Shown: one piece after another, positions 1 through 8,519 of the stretch
Position numbering within the stretch: position 1 is the first letter of the stretch
Layout: every line of letters starts with the position of its first letter
Assembly: GCA_963790325.1 (NCBI GenBank)
Contig: CAWBNY010000002.1
Span: forward strand, 62,001-126,000
Direction of reading: 5' to 3'
DNA from: JAXDMK01 sp963790325
Lineage (GTDB): Bacteria; Actinomycetota; Acidimicrobiia; Acidimicrobiales; AC-14
DNA length: 64,000 nt
Made by a program: the position numbers and the translations under genes
Notes under the pieces: model-generated
What the model was told of the DNA's origin: nothing
Seen by the model: only the letters and a program-made list of their open reading frames with translations
Databases searched by the model: none

Positions 1-477
1 GGTAGCGGTGCCGGTCTGCCTGGGTTGCCCCTGGCGGTGGCGTGGCCCGAGAGCCGCTGGACGCTGGTGGACGCAGGGGGGCGGCGGGTGGAGTTCCTGG
101 CCGCGGCGGTGGCGCGGCTCGGCCTGGGTGATCGGGTGGTGGTGGTGGCGGGCCGGGCGGAGGAGTTGGCCCGGCGTCGGGATCTGCGGGGAGGGTTCGA
201 CCTGGTCGTCGCCAGGGGCTTCGGTCCGCCGGCGGTGACGGCGGAGTGCGGGGCCGGGTTCCTGGCCGTCGGAGGCCGGCTGGTGGTGAGCGAGCCGCCC
301 GGGGGCCGGGCCGGGCGGTGGCCGGCGGTGGGGTTGGCGATGTTGGGGATGGACCCGGCGGAGGTGGTGGAGGGCGGGGGCGCGTCCTACGTGGTGGTCC
401 GCCAGGCCACGGCCTGCCCCGACCGGTACCCGCGCCGGGTCGGAGCTCCGTCCAAGCGACCCTTGTTCGTGACCTAG
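1..477 (+). CDS. rsmG: 16S rRNA (guanine-N7) methyltransferase RsmG, 3' part
   Basis: C-terminal part of RsmG (GidB), which methylates N7 of a guanine in the 530 loop of 16S rRNA using S-adenosylmethionine. The frame is open from the first base and begins GSGAGLPGLPLA, the glycine-rich SAM-binding motif of this family. It goes on through TLVDAGGRR and FDLVVARGFGPP and closes with DRYPRRVGAPSKRPLF, the family's signature C-terminus. The N-terminal 60 or so residues lie outside the window. In actinobacteria rsmG normally stands directly before parA-parB, as here, so the gene call is supported by both sequence and context. Confidence 0.93.
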   Translation, partial: GSGAGLPGLPLAVAWPESRWTLVDAGGRRVEFLAAAVARLGLGDRVVVVAGRAEELARRRDLRGGFDLVVARGFGPPAVTAECGAGFLAVGGRLVVSEPPGGRAGRWPAVGLAMLGMDPAEVVEGGGASYVVVRQATACPDRYPRRVGAPSKRPLFVT

Positions 478-1021
478 GGGAGGGACGCCTGCTCACCGGC
501 CACGGCGAGGACGCGGGAGCGGGCCGGCCTCGTGTTCCGGCTGGCGCACGAGCCGCCAGGGGATCGCCCCGCGAGACGGACCGTGTCGGGTCGGACCGGC
601 TACGGGCTGACGGCACCCGTGGCAAGGCAGCTTCCGGCGTTCGTGCGCCACTGGGGTTCGGGTGGGTGGCGGAGAGGGGTTGCCGGGTCAGTTGGCGGGA
701 GGGAATCGGCGGGAGAGGCGGGCGACCAGGGCCGCCGCCGCCCTGGCTCCATCGGTGTACGAGGGCGCGAGGCGATCACACCGCGGTCCGGACTGGGCGG
801 ACGGCGTCGGCGACGGTGCCGGCGGCCGGGCCGGCGTAGGCGGACGATGTTTCCCGGGGCGTCCCGGGGCTGCCGGTCTGCGCTCCGTGTACATGGGAGG
901 CGGCGAGGGGCTGCGCACCACGAAAACGATGGCTGTGCCGTGGTTTCGGGGGGCTGGCGGCCTAGTCTCACACCCGCAACCAGCGCCGATCGGCGAATCG
1001 GCTCCAACAACCTCGTGAAAT
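478..1021. other. long gap between rsmG and the parA promoter, no gene seen
   Basis: About 540 bases with no convincing gene. Every open frame here is a low-complexity Arg/Gly/Pro translation with no recognisable domain, and several overlap one another on both strands. There is no clear terminator with a T-tract. The gap ends at a parS-like site and the parA promoter. It could hold a small RNA, but nothing specific was seen. Confidence 0.5.
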
Positions 1022-1037
1022 TGTTTCACGTGGAACA
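1022..1037. promoter_or_regulatory. parS: parS-like ParB binding site
   Basis: The 16-mer TGTTTCACGTGGAACA differs by one base from the perfect parS palindrome TGTTTCACGTGAAACA. It lies 48 bases upstream of parA, next to the genes for the ParA/ParB proteins that use it, and close to where an origin would be expected. Binding by ParB is inferred from the match and the position. Confidence 0.85.
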
Positions 1038-1049
1038 CGAGCTTGATGC

Positions 1050-1077
1050 TTGACCCCTGGTCGAGAGGTGCCATGAT
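1050..1077 (+). promoter_or_regulatory. parA promoter, leaderless type
   Basis: TTGACC (1050-1055) and CATGAT (1072-1077) are separated by 16 bases and match -35 and -10 boxes well. The parA GTG starts 8 bases after the -10 box, so transcription probably begins at or next to the start codon. The parS-like site lies just upstream of the -35 box, so bound ParB could influence this promoter. Confidence 0.6.
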
Positions 1078-1085
1078 GGGAGGCC

Positions 1086-2138
1086 GTGAGCGAGGAAAAC
1101 GGACACTCCTGGCCCGCCGTCGGCGTAGAGGACGGCGACCGGACCGACGATGACATCCCGTCGATCCTGGAGATGGCCGGCATCCCCGACCCATCCGGAC
1201 CTCCCCTGTTGGAGGGACCACCGCCGGAGGCGGCCGCCGCCCCCCGGTTGGAGTGGGACCTCACCGCCTCGACCCAGGTGTTCACCAGCCCCCGCCCGCC
1301 GGACTCGGTCCCGACGACGACCCCCACCCCCACGCCAACCGAGGCCAAACCCCGGGTCCCACTCCCCCGGGTCATGGCCGTCGCCAACCAGAAGGGCGGC
1401 GTAGGCAAGACCACCACCGCCGTCAACCTCGGCGCCGCCCTCGCCGAGCTCGGCTACCGCGTCCTCGTGGTCGACCTCGATCCTCAGGGCAACGCCACCA
1501 CGGGCGTCGGCGTCAACGCCCGCAACCTCCAGCACTCGATCTACGACGTCCTCCTCAACGACCTCCCGATGGAGGACTGTGTCGAGCCCACCGGCGTGCG
1601 CAACCTCTTCGTCGCCCCCGCCCTCATCGACCTGGCCGGGGCCGAGATCGAGCTCGTCCCCGTATTCAGCCGTGAGCTCCGCCTCCGGCGGGCGATCGAG
1701 GCCATGGGCACCGACTTCGACTACGTCATCATCGACTGCCCGCCGTCGCTCGGCCTGCTCACCGTCAACGGCCTGGCTGCCGCCACCGAGGTGGTGGTGC
1801 CCATCCAGTGCGAGTACTACGCCCTCGAGGGCCTCGGACAGCTCATGCGCAACATCCAGCTCGTCCAGCGCAACCTCAACCCCCGCCTCGAGCTGTCCAC
1901 CATCATCCTCACCATGTTCGACGCCCGCACCAAACTCGCCGACCAGGTGGCCAAGGAGGTCCGCCGCCACTTCGGGGCCAAGGTGTGCCGCAACATCGTC
2001 CCCCGCACCGTGCGCCTATCGGAGGCACCGTCGTTCGGGCAGCCCATCATCGTGTTCGACTCGACCTCCCGGGGCGCCCTGGCCTACCGGGAGCTGGCCA
2101 AGGAGGTGAGCGGTGGCGCGCCGCAGCGGACTCGGTAG
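1086..2138 (+). CDS. parA: chromosome partitioning ATPase ParA (Soj)
   Basis: Walker-type ATPase that forms nucleotide-dependent dimers on DNA and moves ParB-parS complexes during chromosome segregation. After a 95-residue Pro/Thr-rich N-terminal extension comes VMAVANQKGGVGKTTTAVNL (deviant Walker A with the signature lysine), then VLVVDLDPQGNATTG and DYVIIDCPPSLG. The core length matches the family. The GTG at 1086 fits the promoter above; an ATG at 1374 would remove the extension, leaving only the ATPase core. The extension is common in actinobacterial ParA. The stop overlaps the start of parB by 26 bases, which suggests translational coupling. Confidence 0.95.
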   Translation: MSEENGHSWPAVGVEDGDRTDDDIPSILEMAGIPDPSGPPLLEGPPPEAAAAPRLEWDLTASTQVFTSPRPPDSVPTTTPTPTPTEAKPRVPLPRVMAVANQKGGVGKTTTAVNLGAALAELGYRVLVVDLDPQGNATTGVGVNARNLQHSIYDVLLNDLPMEDCVEPTGVRNLFVAPALIDLAGAEIELVPVFSRELRLRRAIEAMGTDFDYVIIDCPPSLGLLTVNGLAAATEVVVPIQCEYYALEGLGQLMRNIQLVQRNLNPRLELSTIILTMFDARTKLADQVAKEVRRHFGAKVCRNIVPRTVRLSEAPSFGQPIIVFDSTSRGALAYRELAKEVSGGAPQRTR

Positions 2139-2994
2139 GGGGCTGGGGGCCCTCATCCCGGCAGGCACCGCCGAGTGGGTGGACTCCGCCTTCCAGGACC
2201 TTCCCACGTCGTCGATCTTCCCCAACGCCCGCCAACCCCGGACGACCTTCGACGAGGAGGCGATGGCCGCCCTCACCGCCTCCGTGCGCGAGCTCGGCGT
2301 CCTCCAGCCCGTCCTGGTGCGGGCCGCGGGCGACAACACCTACGAGCTCATCGCCGGCGAGCGCCGGTGGCGGGCGGCCAAGCGGGCCGGACTCCCCCTC
2401 GTCCCCGCCATCATCCGCACCGTCGACGACACCTCGTCGCTCGAGCAGGCCCTGGTCGAGAACCTCCAGCGGGAGGACCTCAACCCCCTGGACGAGGCCG
2501 CCGCCTACCAGCAGCTGCTGGAGGACTTCCACCTCACCCACGACGAGCTGGCCTCCCGGATGGGAAAGAGCCGGGCCGCCATCTCGAACACTCTCAGGCT
2601 ATTTCAGCTGCCCCCATCGGTGCAGCGCCTGGTCCAGGAGGCCAAGCTAACCGCCGGCCACGCCCGGGCCCTGCTCACCTGCCCCGACCGGTCGTACCAG
2701 GAGACCTTGGCCAAGCGGGCGGTGGCCGAGGGGCTTTCGGTGCGGGCGGTGGAGGAGGAGGCCCGCCGCCAGAACCAGCGGTCGGCCACGACCACCACCC
2801 CCGCCGGCCCCGCCCGCCGCCTCCGCCCCCCGGGGCTGCTCGAGCTCGAGGAACGCCTCTCCGACCACCTCGACACCCGGGTCAAGGTCGAGATGAGCGC
2901 CAACCGGGGCAAGGTGGTGGTCGAGTTCGCCAATCTGGAGGACCTGGAGCGGATCTTCCGGGCCATGACCGGCGGCAAAGTTACAAGCACGTAG
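2113..2994 (+). CDS. parB: chromosome partitioning protein ParB
   Basis: Centromere-binding CTPase that loads at parS and spreads to form the partition complex with ParA. It begins RRSGLGRGLGALIP, the ParA-interacting N-terminal motif. It continues with the ParB/Srx domain (PRTTFDEEAMAAL, ELIAGERRWRAAKRAG, LVENLQREDLNPLDEA), then a helix-turn-helix (SRMGKSRAAISNTLRLFQLP) and the C-terminal dimerisation domain. The length of 293 residues is normal. The GTG start lies inside the end of parA. The gene ends 66 bases before the convergent trxA. Confidence 0.96.
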   Translation: MARRSGLGRGLGALIPAGTAEWVDSAFQDLPTSSIFPNARQPRTTFDEEAMAALTASVRELGVLQPVLVRAAGDNTYELIAGERRWRAAKRAGLPLVPAIIRTVDDTSSLEQALVENLQREDLNPLDEAAAYQQLLEDFHLTHDELASRMGKSRAAISNTLRLFQLPPSVQRLVQEAKLTAGHARALLTCPDRSYQETLAKRAVAEGLSVRAVEEEARRQNQRSATTTTPAGPARRLRPPGLLELEERLSDHLDTRVKVEMSANRGKVVVEFANLEDLERIFRAMTGGKVTST

Positions 2995-3006
2995 TTCCAC
3001 AGCCCA

Positions 3007-3040
3007 GTCGTCCACACACTGCGAACAGGTTGTGGACGAC
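3007..3040. terminator. inverted repeat between parB and trxA, also DnaA-box-like
   Basis: GTCGTCCACA (3007-3016) and TGTGGACGAC (3031-3040) form a perfect 10-bp inverted repeat around a 14-base loop. It lies between the convergent ends of parB and trxA, so a two-way terminator is the simplest reading, although no T-run follows. Each arm also contains TCGTCCACA, one base from the actinobacterial DnaA box TTGTCCACA. Confidence 0.45.
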
Positions 3041-3060
3041 TTACCGGCCTCCCACGCCGC

Positions 3061-3387
3061 CTACAAGAACTCGGCCAGGTCCCTCATCAGTGATGCCTTG
3101 GGCATGGCCCCCACGATGCGCTTCTTGGCCACCCCGTCCTTGAACACGATCATGGTGGGGATGCTCATCACCTTGTGATCGCGCGCCGCCTTGGGGTTGT
3201 CGTCGACGTTGAGCTTCCAGACGCGGACCTTGCCCACGTTCTCGGCTGCGATCTGTTCGAGGATGGGTGCCACCATCCGGCAGGGCCCGCACCACTCGGC
3301 CCAGAAGTCGACCACCATGGTGACGTCAGACGCCGCCACCTCCTCGTCGAATGTGGCATCTGTGAGGATGTCGACACCCTCGGCCAT
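3061..3387 (-). CDS. trxA: thioredoxin
   Basis: Small dithiol oxidoreductase that reduces protein disulfides in the cytoplasm and is recharged by TrxB. The active site WCGPC lies in VVDFWAEWCGPCRMVAP at about residue 32, and SIPTMIVFKDG holds the conserved cis-proline. The 108-residue length is typical. The ATG at 3387 is preferred because AGGAGG stands at the right distance upstream; the frame is open much further, but that extension reads as the antisense of trxB. It lies 77 bases downstream of trxB on the same strand, so the two are probably co-transcribed. Confidence 0.95.
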   Translation of the reverse strand: MAEGVDILTDATFDEEVAASDVTMVVDFWAEWCGPCRMVAPILEQIAAENVGKVRVWKLNVDDNPKAARDHKVMSIPTMIVFKDGVAKKRIVGAMPKASLMRDLAEFL

Positions 3388-3464
3388 GACCTGCCTCCTG
3401 TGGTACCCGGGGAGGAACTCTCCCGTCGGTTGATAGAACGCCGCGGTTATGCCCTCGATTCCGC

Positions 3465-4442
3465 TCACCATTCGGTGGGCGTGCCTACGATCTCGGCGTC
3501 GTGGGGTTGGGACTCCAGCCACCGCTCGGCGTCGATGGCCGCCATGCAGCCGGTGCCGGCGGCGGTGATCGCCTGGCGGTAGACGTGGTCGGCCACGTCG
3601 CCGGCGGCGAACACGCCCTCGACGTTGGTCCGCGAGCCCGACCCCGTCACCAGGTAGCCGTTCTCGTCCATGTCGAGCTGGCCCGCGAACAGCGACGTGT
3701 TGGGGACGTGGCCGATGGCCACGAACAGCCCCGCCAACTCGAGCACCGTCTCCTCGCCCGTCTTGACGTTGCGCAGCCGGACGCCTTCCAGCATCTGATC
3801 GCCCAGCAGCTCGACGGGCACCGAATCCCACACGAACTCGATGCGGTCGTTCTTGAACGCCCGCTCCTGCATGATCTTCGATGCCCGCAGCTGGTCCCGT
3901 CGGTGGATGACGTAGACCTTGGTGGCGAACTTGGTGAGGAAGGTGGCCTCCTCCAGGGCGGAGTCGCCCCCGCCGACCACGGCGATGGTCTCCCCCTTGA
4001 AGAAGAAGCCGTCGCAGGTGGCGCACGTCGACACCCCGTGGCCGATGAGGGAGATCTCGTTGGGCAGGCCGAGCATCTTGGACTTGGCGCCGGTGGACAC
4101 GATCACCGACCGGGCCCGGAACTGCTCGTCGCCCACCTCGACGAGGAAGGGGCGGACGGAGAGGTCGACCCGGGTGACCTTCTCGGTGAGGAACTCGGTG
4201 CCGAAGCGGGCCGCCTGGGACCGGAAGTTGGCCATCAGCTCCGGCCCCTGGATGCCGTCGACGAAACCGGGGAAGTTCTCCACCTCGGTGGTGAGCATCA
4301 ACTGGCCCCCGGGTTGATCACCGGTGGACGACAGCTCGCCCTCGATCACGAGGGGGCGCAGGTTGGCGCGGGCGGTGTAGATGGCCGACGTCAACCCGGC
4401 GGGGCCGGAGCCGATGACGATCACGTCGCGGACGTTGTTCAC
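3465..4442 (-). CDS. trxB: thioredoxin-disulfide reductase
   Basis: FAD- and NADPH-dependent flavoenzyme that keeps thioredoxin reduced. The FAD-binding GxGxxG is seen in VIVIGSGPAGLTSAIYTARAN, the redox-active CATC in GVSTCATCDGFFF, the NADPH-binding motif in IAVVGGGDSALEEA, and the C-terminal FAD motif in GVFAAGDVADHVYRQAITAAGTG. The length of 325 residues is normal. It precedes trxA and follows a membrane protein gene by 34 bases, so the three probably form one unit. Confidence 0.96.
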   Translation of the reverse strand: MNNVRDVIVIGSGPAGLTSAIYTARANLRPLVIEGELSSTGDQPGGQLMLTTEVENFPGFVDGIQGPELMANFRSQAARFGTEFLTEKVTRVDLSVRPFLVEVGDEQFRARSVIVSTGAKSKMLGLPNEISLIGHGVSTCATCDGFFFKGETIAVVGGGDSALEEATFLTKFATKVYVIHRRDQLRASKIMQERAFKNDRIEFVWDSVPVELLGDQMLEGVRLRNVKTGEETVLELAGLFVAIGHVPNTSLFAGQLDMDENGYLVTGSGSRTNVEGVFAAGDVADHVYRQAITAAGTGCMAAIDAERWLESQPHDAEIVGTPTEW

Positions 4443-4476
4443 TGCCGGGATGCTCCTTCGGCGTCGATGGGTCGGG

Positions 4477-5130
4477 TCAAGCGGCGGGCGTGGCCGTGCG
4501 CTTGGCCCACAACAACAGCCCGACGGCCACGAATATTGCCCCGAGTCCGAGGTACGGGATCCACACCGGCCCGGGGATGACCGCCAGCAACCGGAAGAAC
4601 AGGATCACCACCAGGACGAGGGCGGCAATCCCCATAACCACGGCTAGTAGTCCGTAGACCACCCAACGCGCGATCCCGACCAGGCGGTCGGACGTGTTGG
4701 CCCGAACCTTGGCCACCACGTCGTCGATGCGGTCGGCGATCTCGGATGCCCAGTCGGACTCGGGACGGGCCGGCGCCGAGACCGGGCCGGGCGCGGGTGC
4801 CGGCGTGGGCCGGGGTGGGGGAGGCGGCCGGGGCGTAGACATGGCCTTGGGCCGGGTGATGGTGGGAGTGTCGTTGGACAGCGCCGCCGGGGGGGAAGCG
4901 ATCGCCGGCCGCGGCCCGGGCCCGGGATCCGGGTCGACGGGCGGCGGGACGACCAGCGGGTCGACGGGAGGGGTGACGACCCCCGGGTCGACGGGCGGCG
5001 GGACGACCACCGGGTCGACGGGCGGGGTGACGACCACCGGGTCGACGGGCGGGGTGACGACCACCGGGTCGACCGCGGCGGGGTCGACCGCGGTCGGGTC
5101 GTTGGACGTCAGGTCGAGATCCTCCGCCAC
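4477..5130 (-). CDS. membrane protein with Pro-Val-Asp repeats, unknown function
   Basis: Unrecognised protein of 217 residues. The N-terminal half is a low-complexity repeat based on PVDPVVVTP, encoded by a 27-base tandem repeat and followed by a Pro/Ala-rich stretch. The C-terminal half has a short amphipathic segment (SEIADRIDDVVAKVRANTSDRL) and two hydrophobic helices (VVYGLLAVVMGIAALVLVVI and WIPYLGLGAIFVAVGLLLWA). This suggests a tail-like domain tethered to the membrane. The ATG at 5130 is the first start in the frame. It heads the trxB-trxA unit and is divergent from the small membrane gene at 5155. The repeat number may vary between strains. Confidence 0.7.
   Translation of the reverse strand: MAEDLDLTSNDPTAVDPAAVDPVVVTPPVDPVVVTPPVDPVVVPPPVDPGVVTPPVDPLVVPPPVDPDPGPGPRPAIASPPAALSNDTPTITRPKAMSTPRPPPPPRPTPAPAPGPVSAPARPESDWASEIADRIDDVVAKVRANTSDRLVGIARWVVYGLLAVVMGIAALVLVVILFFRLLAVIPGPVWIPYLGLGAIFVAVGLLLWAKRTATPAA
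4931..5065. repeat. five tandem copies of a 27-bp coding repeat
   Basis: Five consecutive 27-base units starting GGGTCGACGGG (4931, 4958, 4985, 5012, 5039), followed by a degenerate partial unit. They encode nine-residue PVDPVVVTP-like repeats in the minus-strand membrane protein. Keeping the unit in frame avoids disrupting the gene. Confidence 0.9.
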
Positions 5131-5154
5131 GTGCGGGAGCCTACCCTTGCCCGG

Positions 5155-5520
5155 GTGCGACTCACTCTTTCCCTGGTGGCCGGGGCGGCGGTGGCAGCGG
5201 TGGCGGCATTGATGCTCGGCGAATACGCCTTCGGCGGCCCGGCGGTGGTCGGCGCCGGCTTGGTGGTGGGCCTGTTCGTGTCGGAGGCCACCACCTCCGT
5301 GGCCCGCCGCCGATCGACGATGCTGGCGGTGGCGGGGGCGCTGCTCGCCGTCGCCGGCCTGTTGTGGGCGGCCATGATCGCCACCGACCGCCGGCTGTCG
5401 GTGGTGGGCTGGGAGGGGTGGTTGGCGGTGGTGCTGGGAGCGGCCGCCGCCGCCTTCAGGGCCCGACCGCTTCCAGAACGACCCGACACCCCTCCTGCTG
5501 AGCCAGAGCCAGCAGGGTGA
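5155..5520 (+). CDS. small membrane protein, unknown function
   Basis: About 121 residues with three or four hydrophobic helices (LTLSLVAGAAVAAVAALMLG, AVVGAGLVVGLFVSEA, TMLAVAGALLAVAGLLWAAM, WEGWLAVVLGAAAAAF) and a Pro/Glu-rich tail. No family was recognised. The GTG at 5155 is chosen over the in-frame GTG at 5131, because the latter abuts the start codon of the divergent gene and a TACCCT -10-like box lies just before 5155. The end overlaps the convergent anti-sigma factor gene by 65 bases. Confidence 0.6.
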   Translation: MRLTLSLVAGAAVAAVAALMLGEYAFGGPAVVGAGLVVGLFVSEATTSVARRRSTMLAVAGALLAVAGLLWAAMIATDRRLSVVGWEGWLAVVLGAAAAAFRARPLPERPDTPPAEPEPAG

Positions 5521-6421
5521 CGGGGCCCGCGCCCGGGCCCGACCCGAAGCCCAGGACCACCACCGGCGTGCCCGAGACCCGACCGGTGGCGTAGTAGACG
5601 ACCGTTCCCAGACCGGGCCGGGCGGTGCGGATCTCCATCTCGCAGGGGCGGGTCCCGACCTGGAGGGGAATCGGCGCCGCCTCGTCCCCGGTCGTCGACC
5701 CGGCGGCGGCGGAGTCCCCGGCGTTGCGCGGGGCCAGGGTCAGAACCGTCCGGGCCCGGTCGGCGAGGGTGGTGGCGTCGGGGATGTCGCCGAGATCACC
5801 GCCGTCGACCCCGCCGGCGGGGGACGGCCCGGGGGTGACGGCCAGGGCCCGCTCCTCGCCCGGGGCCCGCTCCTCGCCCGGGGCGTCGCCGCCCCCGTTC
5901 CCGGCGGCGGCCACGCTCCCTCCCACCTTTCCGAAGCCGTCGGCGGCCACGGTGGCGTCGTCGTTGCCGCTGCCACCGGTGAGGACGCCCACGCCGACCA
6001 CGAAGGCCAGGAGGACCGCGGCCACCGACCCGAGGGCGATCCACAGCCCGGTGCTCCGGCCCCGCCGGCTGGCGGCGGCACCGATCGGCGTCGGCTCCGG
6101 GGGCGGAAGCGCTTCCGGGGGGCGGACGGGAGGTGGGCGGACAGCGGGTGGGGGGACGGGAGCGGCCGAAGCGGCACCGGCGGCTCCGGCGACGGCCGGC
6201 CCCGGTGCCGCTGGTGCCGCTGCCAGCGCCTTCTCCAGCGCCTTCTCCCGGGCCTCGTCGGCCAGCGGCGGAACCGGCGAGGTCACCAGGGCGGACGCCA
6301 GCCGTAGCCAGCTCACCGTCCGCCGGCAGTCGGGGCAGGTGGCGACGTGGGCTCCGACGCCGGGTGCCTCACCGTCGAAGTAGGCGCTCAGCGCCTCGAA
6401 GTCGGGGTGGTCGGGAGTCAT
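5456..6421 (-). CDS. anti-sigma factor with zinc-finger-like N-terminus and one membrane helix
   Basis: Predicted membrane-bound inhibitor of the ECF sigma factor encoded just upstream. The N-terminus (MTPDHPDFEALSAYFDGE, then HVATCPDCRR) carries the HxxxCxxC anti-sigma zinc motif. A Pro/Ala-rich linker, one transmembrane helix (WIALGSVAAVLLAFVVGVGVL) and a 190-residue extracellular part follow. The ATG at 6421 overlaps the sigma factor stop as ATGA; reading further upstream in this frame only gives the antisense shadow of the sigma gene. Position and architecture match RsmA next to SigM in mycobacteria. The stimulus is unknown. Confidence 0.85.
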   Translation of the reverse strand: MTPDHPDFEALSAYFDGEAPGVGAHVATCPDCRRTVSWLRLASALVTSPVPPLADEAREKALEKALAAAPAAPGPAVAGAAGAASAAPVPPPAVRPPPVRPPEALPPPEPTPIGAAASRRGRSTGLWIALGSVAAVLLAFVVGVGVLTGGSGNDDATVAADGFGKVGGSVAAAGNGGGDAPGEERAPGEERALAVTPGPSPAGGVDGGDLGDIPDATTLADRARTVLTLAPRNAGDSAAAGSTTGDEAAPIPLQVGTRPCEMEIRTARPGLGTVVYYATGRVSGTPVVVLGFGSGPGAGPVTLLALAQQEGCRVVLEAVGP

Positions 6422-6963
6422 GTTCGCCTCGTTGGACGGTCGCCGGCGGCCGGGGGGTTCCCGTCCGTCGTCGTCAACGCCGGGATCAGTGCCGACCGGC
6501 CCCGGGCGATGCGCGACCGCACCGTCCCGATGGGGACGTCGAGCACCTCCGCGATCTCCCCGTAAGCCAACCCGCACAGGTCGCGCAGCACCACCGCCAC
6601 CCGGTACTCGATCGGGATCCCGGCCAGGGCCGAGTCGACCGCCACCCGGGTGTCGGCCCCCGCGAACTCGTCCGGGCCGCCGCCGACCTCCCCTTCGGGC
6701 AGCCCCGGCTGCGGCCGCCGCCGGCGCCGGCGGAGCTCGTCCAGGCAGGCGTTGGTGGCCACCCGGTAGGCCCAGGTGGCGAACGACGACCGCCCGTCGA
6801 AGCCGCCCAGGTTGCGGACGATGGCGACGAGGGCCTCCTGGCAGGCGTCGGCCCCGTCGGCGTCGTTGCCCGTGACCCGCCGGCAGAGAGCGTAGAGACG
6901 GTCGTGGTGGCGGCGCAGGAGGGTGTCGAGGGCTCCTCGATCGCCGTCCTGGGCCGCGGCCAC
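6418..6963 (-). CDS. ECF RNA polymerase sigma factor, SigM-like by position
   Basis: Group 4 sigma factor with region 2 (ADACQEALVAIVRNLGGFDG, then SSFATWAYRVATNACLDELRRR) and region 4 (VAVVLRDLCGLAYGEIAEVL, then VPIGTVRSRIARGRSAL, a helix-turn-helix). The GTG at 6963 is the first standard start, but the residues just before it (SDAALVAAAQDGD) continue the usual N-terminus, so translation may begin at a non-standard codon such as the CTG about 40 bases upstream. The stop overlaps the anti-sigma start. Its place between trxB and the kinase/DUF6049 genes is that of sigM in mycobacteria. Confidence 0.9.
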   Translation of the reverse strand: MAAAQDGDRGALDTLLRRHHDRLYALCRRVTGNDADGADACQEALVAIVRNLGGFDGRSSFATWAYRVATNACLDELRRRRRRPQPGLPEGEVGGGPDEFAGADTRVAVDSALAGIPIEYRVAVVLRDLCGLAYGEIAEVLDVPIGTVRSRIARGRSALIPALTTTDGNPPAAGDRPTRRT

Positions 6964-7003
6964 CAGGGCCGCGTCACTCCGGTCGTCTCCGATGGCGGGC
7001 AGG

Positions 7004-8506
7004 TTAGGCGGCGGTCAGCCGCACGTCACCCACGCTCAGCGACGTGCTGGTGGGATTGGTGATCCACACCAGCACCGCCGTGCCCCGGGCCCCGTCCAGG
7101 TCGAACGCCTGCTCCCCGCCCACGCCCTTCTTCGACGCCACCGCCGGCCCCCAGGCGGCCCGGCTCGACCGGACGGCATCGGCCACCGCCACCTCGGCGT
7201 CGAAGTTGCGGCTGGTGCCGACCAGCTCCAGCCGGTCGAGCGTCGTCACCCCGTCGAGGACGAGGACGAAGCCCAGGCCCGGCTTGAGGCCGGCGAAGTC
7301 GGCCCCTCCGTACTGCGACGTCCGCCAGGTGGTGGACGGGTTGCCGTCGACCAGGTTGCCCACCTCGTCCTCGTGCTCGGCGCCGTCGCCGTCGGGGTCG
7401 AACGAGGTGACCGAGGCGATGGTGACGGTCTCGCCCGACCCGATCCCGCCGCCCCCGGCGCCGGCGCCGGTGCCCGGCCGCTCGCCCAGCAGCCGTTGGC
7501 CGGTGTCGGACCGGGCGAAGAGCACGCCCACGATCCCCAGCGTGACCGCCACCACCACGATCAGCACCGTCGGCACCATCCACGCCCGCTCGCTCTGGAC
7601 GAACGTCTGGGGCAGGCCGTGGGGCGGGGTGTCGTCCCGCACGATCATCGGCACGGCGTCGTCGGCGCGGAGGTCGACCGACAGCAACGCGCTCTGGAGG
7701 GCGGCGGCCGTGGGGAAGCGCTTGTCGGCCGACTTGGCCATGGCCCGCATCACCACCGCCTCCAGGGGCCGGGGGATGCCGGCCCGCACCTGGCGGGGGC
7801 TGAGCGGCTTGGCCTCGACGTGCTTGATGCCGATGGCCATGTCGGTGCCCCCGGTGAACGGCGGCCGCCCGCACAGCATCTCGTACAGGACGACGCCCAG
7901 GGCGTAGACGTCGGAGCGCCGGTCGACGGGTAGCCCTTCGAACTGCTCGGGGGACAGGTACTTGGCCGTCCCCACCACCATGCCGGTGCCGGTGAGGTCG
8001 AAATCGGTGGACCCGCCGTCGACCAGGGCCGCCTTGGCGATGCCGAAGTCGGCCACCTTCACCCGGCCGTCCCCGCTCAGCAGGATGTTGGCCGGCTTGA
8101 CGTCCCGATGGACGATGCCTGCCTCGTGGGCGTAGTGCAACGCCCCCGCCACCTGGGCCGCGATCGCCGACGCTTCGGAGGAGGCGAGCGGGCCTCGTTC
8201 GACGAGGACGTCGCGCAGGGTGCGCCCCTCGACCAGCTCCATGACGATGAAGGCCTGGCCGTGGTCGACGCCGGTGTCGAACGTGGAGACGATGTTGGGG
8301 TGGGCCAGGCGGGCGGCGGCGATCGCCTCCCGCCGGAAGCGCTCGATGAAGGTGGGGTCGGCGGCCAGCTCGGGGAGCAGCACCTTGACCGCCACCGACC
8401 GTCCGAGGACGTCGTCGCCCGCCTCCCACACCTCGGCCATGCCGCCCCGGGCGATCTGGTGACGTAGCCGGTAGCGACCGGCGATGACGTGTTGGGCTGC
8501 GAGCAA
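7004..8506 (-). CDS. membrane Ser/Thr protein kinase with extracellular discoidin-like domain
   Basis: PknB-type kinase. All catalytic motifs are visible: glycine loop ARGGMAEV, VAVK (Lys41), HRDVKPAN (Asp135), DFG (153-155) and YLSPEQF. A linker leads to one transmembrane helix (WMVPTVLIVVVAVTLGIVGVLFA, about residue 295 on) and an extracellular domain with a pattern typical of galactose-binding/F5-8C folds (NLVDGNPSTTWRTSQYGG). The start is a TTG at 8506. In mycobacteria the matching locus encodes a MurJ-pseudokinase-carbohydrate-binding fusion; here the MurJ part is absent and the kinase looks active. It lies 14 bases after degV and 40 bases before the sigma gene. Confidence 0.9.
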   Translation of the reverse strand: MLAAQHVIAGRYRLRHQIARGGMAEVWEAGDDVLGRSVAVKVLLPELAADPTFIERFRREAIAAARLAHPNIVSTFDTGVDHGQAFIVMELVEGRTLRDVLVERGPLASSEASAIAAQVAGALHYAHEAGIVHRDVKPANILLSGDGRVKVADFGIAKAALVDGGSTDFDLTGTGMVVGTAKYLSPEQFEGLPVDRRSDVYALGVVLYEMLCGRPPFTGGTDMAIGIKHVEAKPLSPRQVRAGIPRPLEAVVMRAMAKSADKRFPTAAALQSALLSVDLRADDAVPMIVRDDTPPHGLPQTFVQSERAWMVPTVLIVVVAVTLGIVGVLFARSDTGQRLLGERPGTGAGAGGGGIGSGETVTIASVTSFDPDGDGAEHEDEVGNLVDGNPSTTWRTSQYGGADFAGLKPGLGFVLVLDGVTTLDRLELVGTSRNFDAEVAVADAVRSSRAAWGPAVASKKGVGGEQAFDLDGARGTAVLVWITNPTSTSLSVGDVRLTAA

Positions 8507-8519
8507 CGGATTCGTTTCG

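Noticed and set aside
3061..4026. a long N-terminal extension of thioredoxin
   Set aside because: It reads through trxB in another frame; the ribosome site and family length place the start at 3387.
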